Below, piece after piece: positions 63,261 through 64,000 of a stretch of 64,000 nucleotides of DNA. The DNA comes from Nisaea sp. GTDB taxonomy: Bacteria > Pseudomonadota > Alphaproteobacteria > Thalassobaculales > Thalassobaculaceae. Positions within the stretch are counted from its first letter, which is position 1. Every line of letters begins with the position of its first letter. The stretch spans positions 1-64,000 of the forward strand of contig NZ_JAEPQA010000007.1 of the NCBI RefSeq assembly GCF_017640745.1. The letters run 5' to 3'. Made by a program: the position numbers and the translations under genes. The notes under the pieces were generated by a model that saw only the letters and a program-made list of their open reading frames with translations, had not been told where the DNA came from and did no database searches.

Positions 63261-63322
63261 GGGGCAAGCCTGCAATTGGCAATGGCGCGTCGGCGCAGCA
63301 ATATGGAGCTCAATAGCGAAAT

Positions 63323-63362
63323 GCAATCGCGTTGATTGCCCGGTGGGCGACACCAAGTGTCG
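63323..63362. promoter_or_regulatory. Two palindromes in a divergent promoter
   Basis: GCAATC/GATTGC (63323-63328, 63334-63339) and CGACAC/GTGTCG (63348-63353, 63357-63362) lie in the 136-base gap between the methyltransferase and the AIM24 gene. They may be regulator sites. No T-run supports termination. Confidence 0.4.
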
Positions 63363-63396
63363 TGGACCGAACCATTTTCGAGCGACAGGAGTTCCC

Positions 63397-64000
63397 ATGG
63401 CCGCGGACGTCATCGACTACAGGATCGAGGGGGATCACGCCCCGCTCTTGACCGTCACGCTGGATCCGGGCGAGGCGGTGCAGGCCGAGGCCGGAGCGAT
63501 GGTGATGATGGATCAGGGAATCCGGATGACGACCGAGCTCACCGGCGGTTTGCTGGGCGGCCTGTTTCGGAAATTCTCCGGCGAGAGCCTTTTCCTCACC
63601 TATTTCATCAACGAGGCGGACGAGCGCCAGGACGTCTGTTTCGCGGGCTCGATGCCGGGACAGATCCGCCCCATCGATCTCAGCAAGAACGGCGGGCTCT
63701 TCTACTGCCAGCGCGACGCCTATCTCTGCAGCGCCCGCGGCGTCGATGTCTCGATCGCGCTGACCCGCAAGCTCGGCGCGGGGTTCTTCGGAGGCGAGGG
63801 GCTGATCCTGCAGAAGCTCGAGGGCGACGGGTTCGCCTTTCTCAATGCCGGCGGCACCCTGGTCGAGCGGGAACTCGGCGAGGGACAGAGGATCACGGTG
63901 GATACCGGATGCCTCGTCGGCTTCTCGGGTACTTGCGACTACGACATCGCCTTCCAGAAGGGAATCCGCAATCTGGTGTTCGGCGGCGAAGGGATCTTCG
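63397..64000 (+). CDS. AIM24/TIGR00266 family protein (3' cut by window)
   Basis: The ATG at 63397 follows AGGAG. The frame stays open to the window end (201 codons). The text LTVTLDPGEAVQAEAGAMV, GESLFLTYF and GFAFLNAGGTLVEREL is typical of the TIGR00266/AIM24 beta-helix family, of unknown function. The last part of the protein is outside the window. Confidence 0.85.
   Translation, partial: MAADVIDYRIEGDHAPLLTVTLDPGEAVQAEAGAMVMMDQGIRMTTELTGGLLGGLFRKFSGESLFLTYFINEADERQDVCFAGSMPGQIRPIDLSKNGGLFYCQRDAYLCSARGVDVSIALTRKLGAGFFGGEGLILQKLEGDGFAFLNAGGTLVERELGEGQRITVDTGCLVGFSGTCDYDIAFQKGIRNLVFGGEGIF

Noticed and set aside
62142..63335. Plus-strand frame opposite the homocysteine methyltransferase
   Set aside because: Shadow frame; the minus strand carries the zinc-binding GGCCGTT motif.
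1..64000. CRISPR array or cas operon
   Set aside because: Cas4-like domains occur in two fusion proteins, but no spaced direct repeats and no other Cas proteins were seen.

Overview
The window suggests a high-GC alphaproteobacterium, possibly Rhodospirillales-like. The chromosomal right part has very GC-rich codons, a SAM-II riboswitch (known mainly from Alphaproteobacteria), an Anbu proteasome operon, a betaine-homocysteine methyltransferase and an IorAB-type molybdoenzyme. The genus cannot be fixed from the sequence alone. No rRNA, tRNA or CRISPR array was found.

Positions 1 to about 37,736 look like the right part of a mobile genomic island whose left end lies outside the window. The island is visibly less GC-rich than the right part and carries unrelated cargo modules. 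(i) 1-11.1 kb: the C-terminal end of an Lhr-like helicase, a frameshifted gene, an unknown gene, a PD-(D/E)XK nuclease overlapping a DUF2779-type Cas4-like/exonuclease fusion, a divergent 1137-residue TM0106-type nuclease-exonuclease-SF1 helicase, a membrane protein and a CoiA-like nuclease. (ii) 11.2-15.0 kb: an IS3 remnant, an XRE regulator, a Lon-like AAA+ ATPase without a protease domain, a PolB-like exonuclease homologue and a small DUF6634-like protein. (iii) 15.0-27.5 kb: a phthalate-type catabolic cluster with a Rieske oxygenase, reductase, dihydrodiol dehydrogenase, decarboxylase, TAXI-TRAP transporter, TPP enzyme, alpha/beta hydrolase and a MarR regulator. Five copies of one palindrome, consensus ATTAGATATCTAAT, sit in its promoter regions. 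(iv) 27.5-31.2 kb: a STAS-like protein, a polysaccharide-lyase-like protein and an AbiE toxin-antitoxin pair. (v) 31.6-37.4 kb: three co-directional genes with the layout of the Gamma-Mobile-Trio (gmtY and gmtZ tyrosine recombinases, gmtX). Right of gmtY an AT-rich end abuts the 3' part of an HNH endonuclease gene whose 5' part is missing; this is taken as the insertion junction.

From 37.7 kb onward the sequence is ordinary high-GC chromosome: chrA and dsbB, an MFS transporter with a C45 peptidase, a DUF547 lipoprotein-like protein, a HigBA-type pair, an SsuABC/NMT1-type ABC transporter, a GMC oxidoreductase, a ribbon-helix-helix protein, an AlkX/YcaQ-type glycosylase, a LysR regulator divergent from iorAB, MOSC and VOC proteins, the four-gene Anbu operon, a stand-alone receiver protein, ferredoxin-NADP reductase, cysH behind a SAM-II riboswitch and a second folded RNA element, betaine-homocysteine methyltransferase, and the start of an AIM24/TIGR00266 gene cut by the window end.

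Working model: a GMT-like recombinase trio moved a patchwork of nuclease/helicase (probably defensive) modules and a self-regulated aromatic-acid degradation cluster into an HNH gene. Family names were assigned by reading motifs, without database searches.
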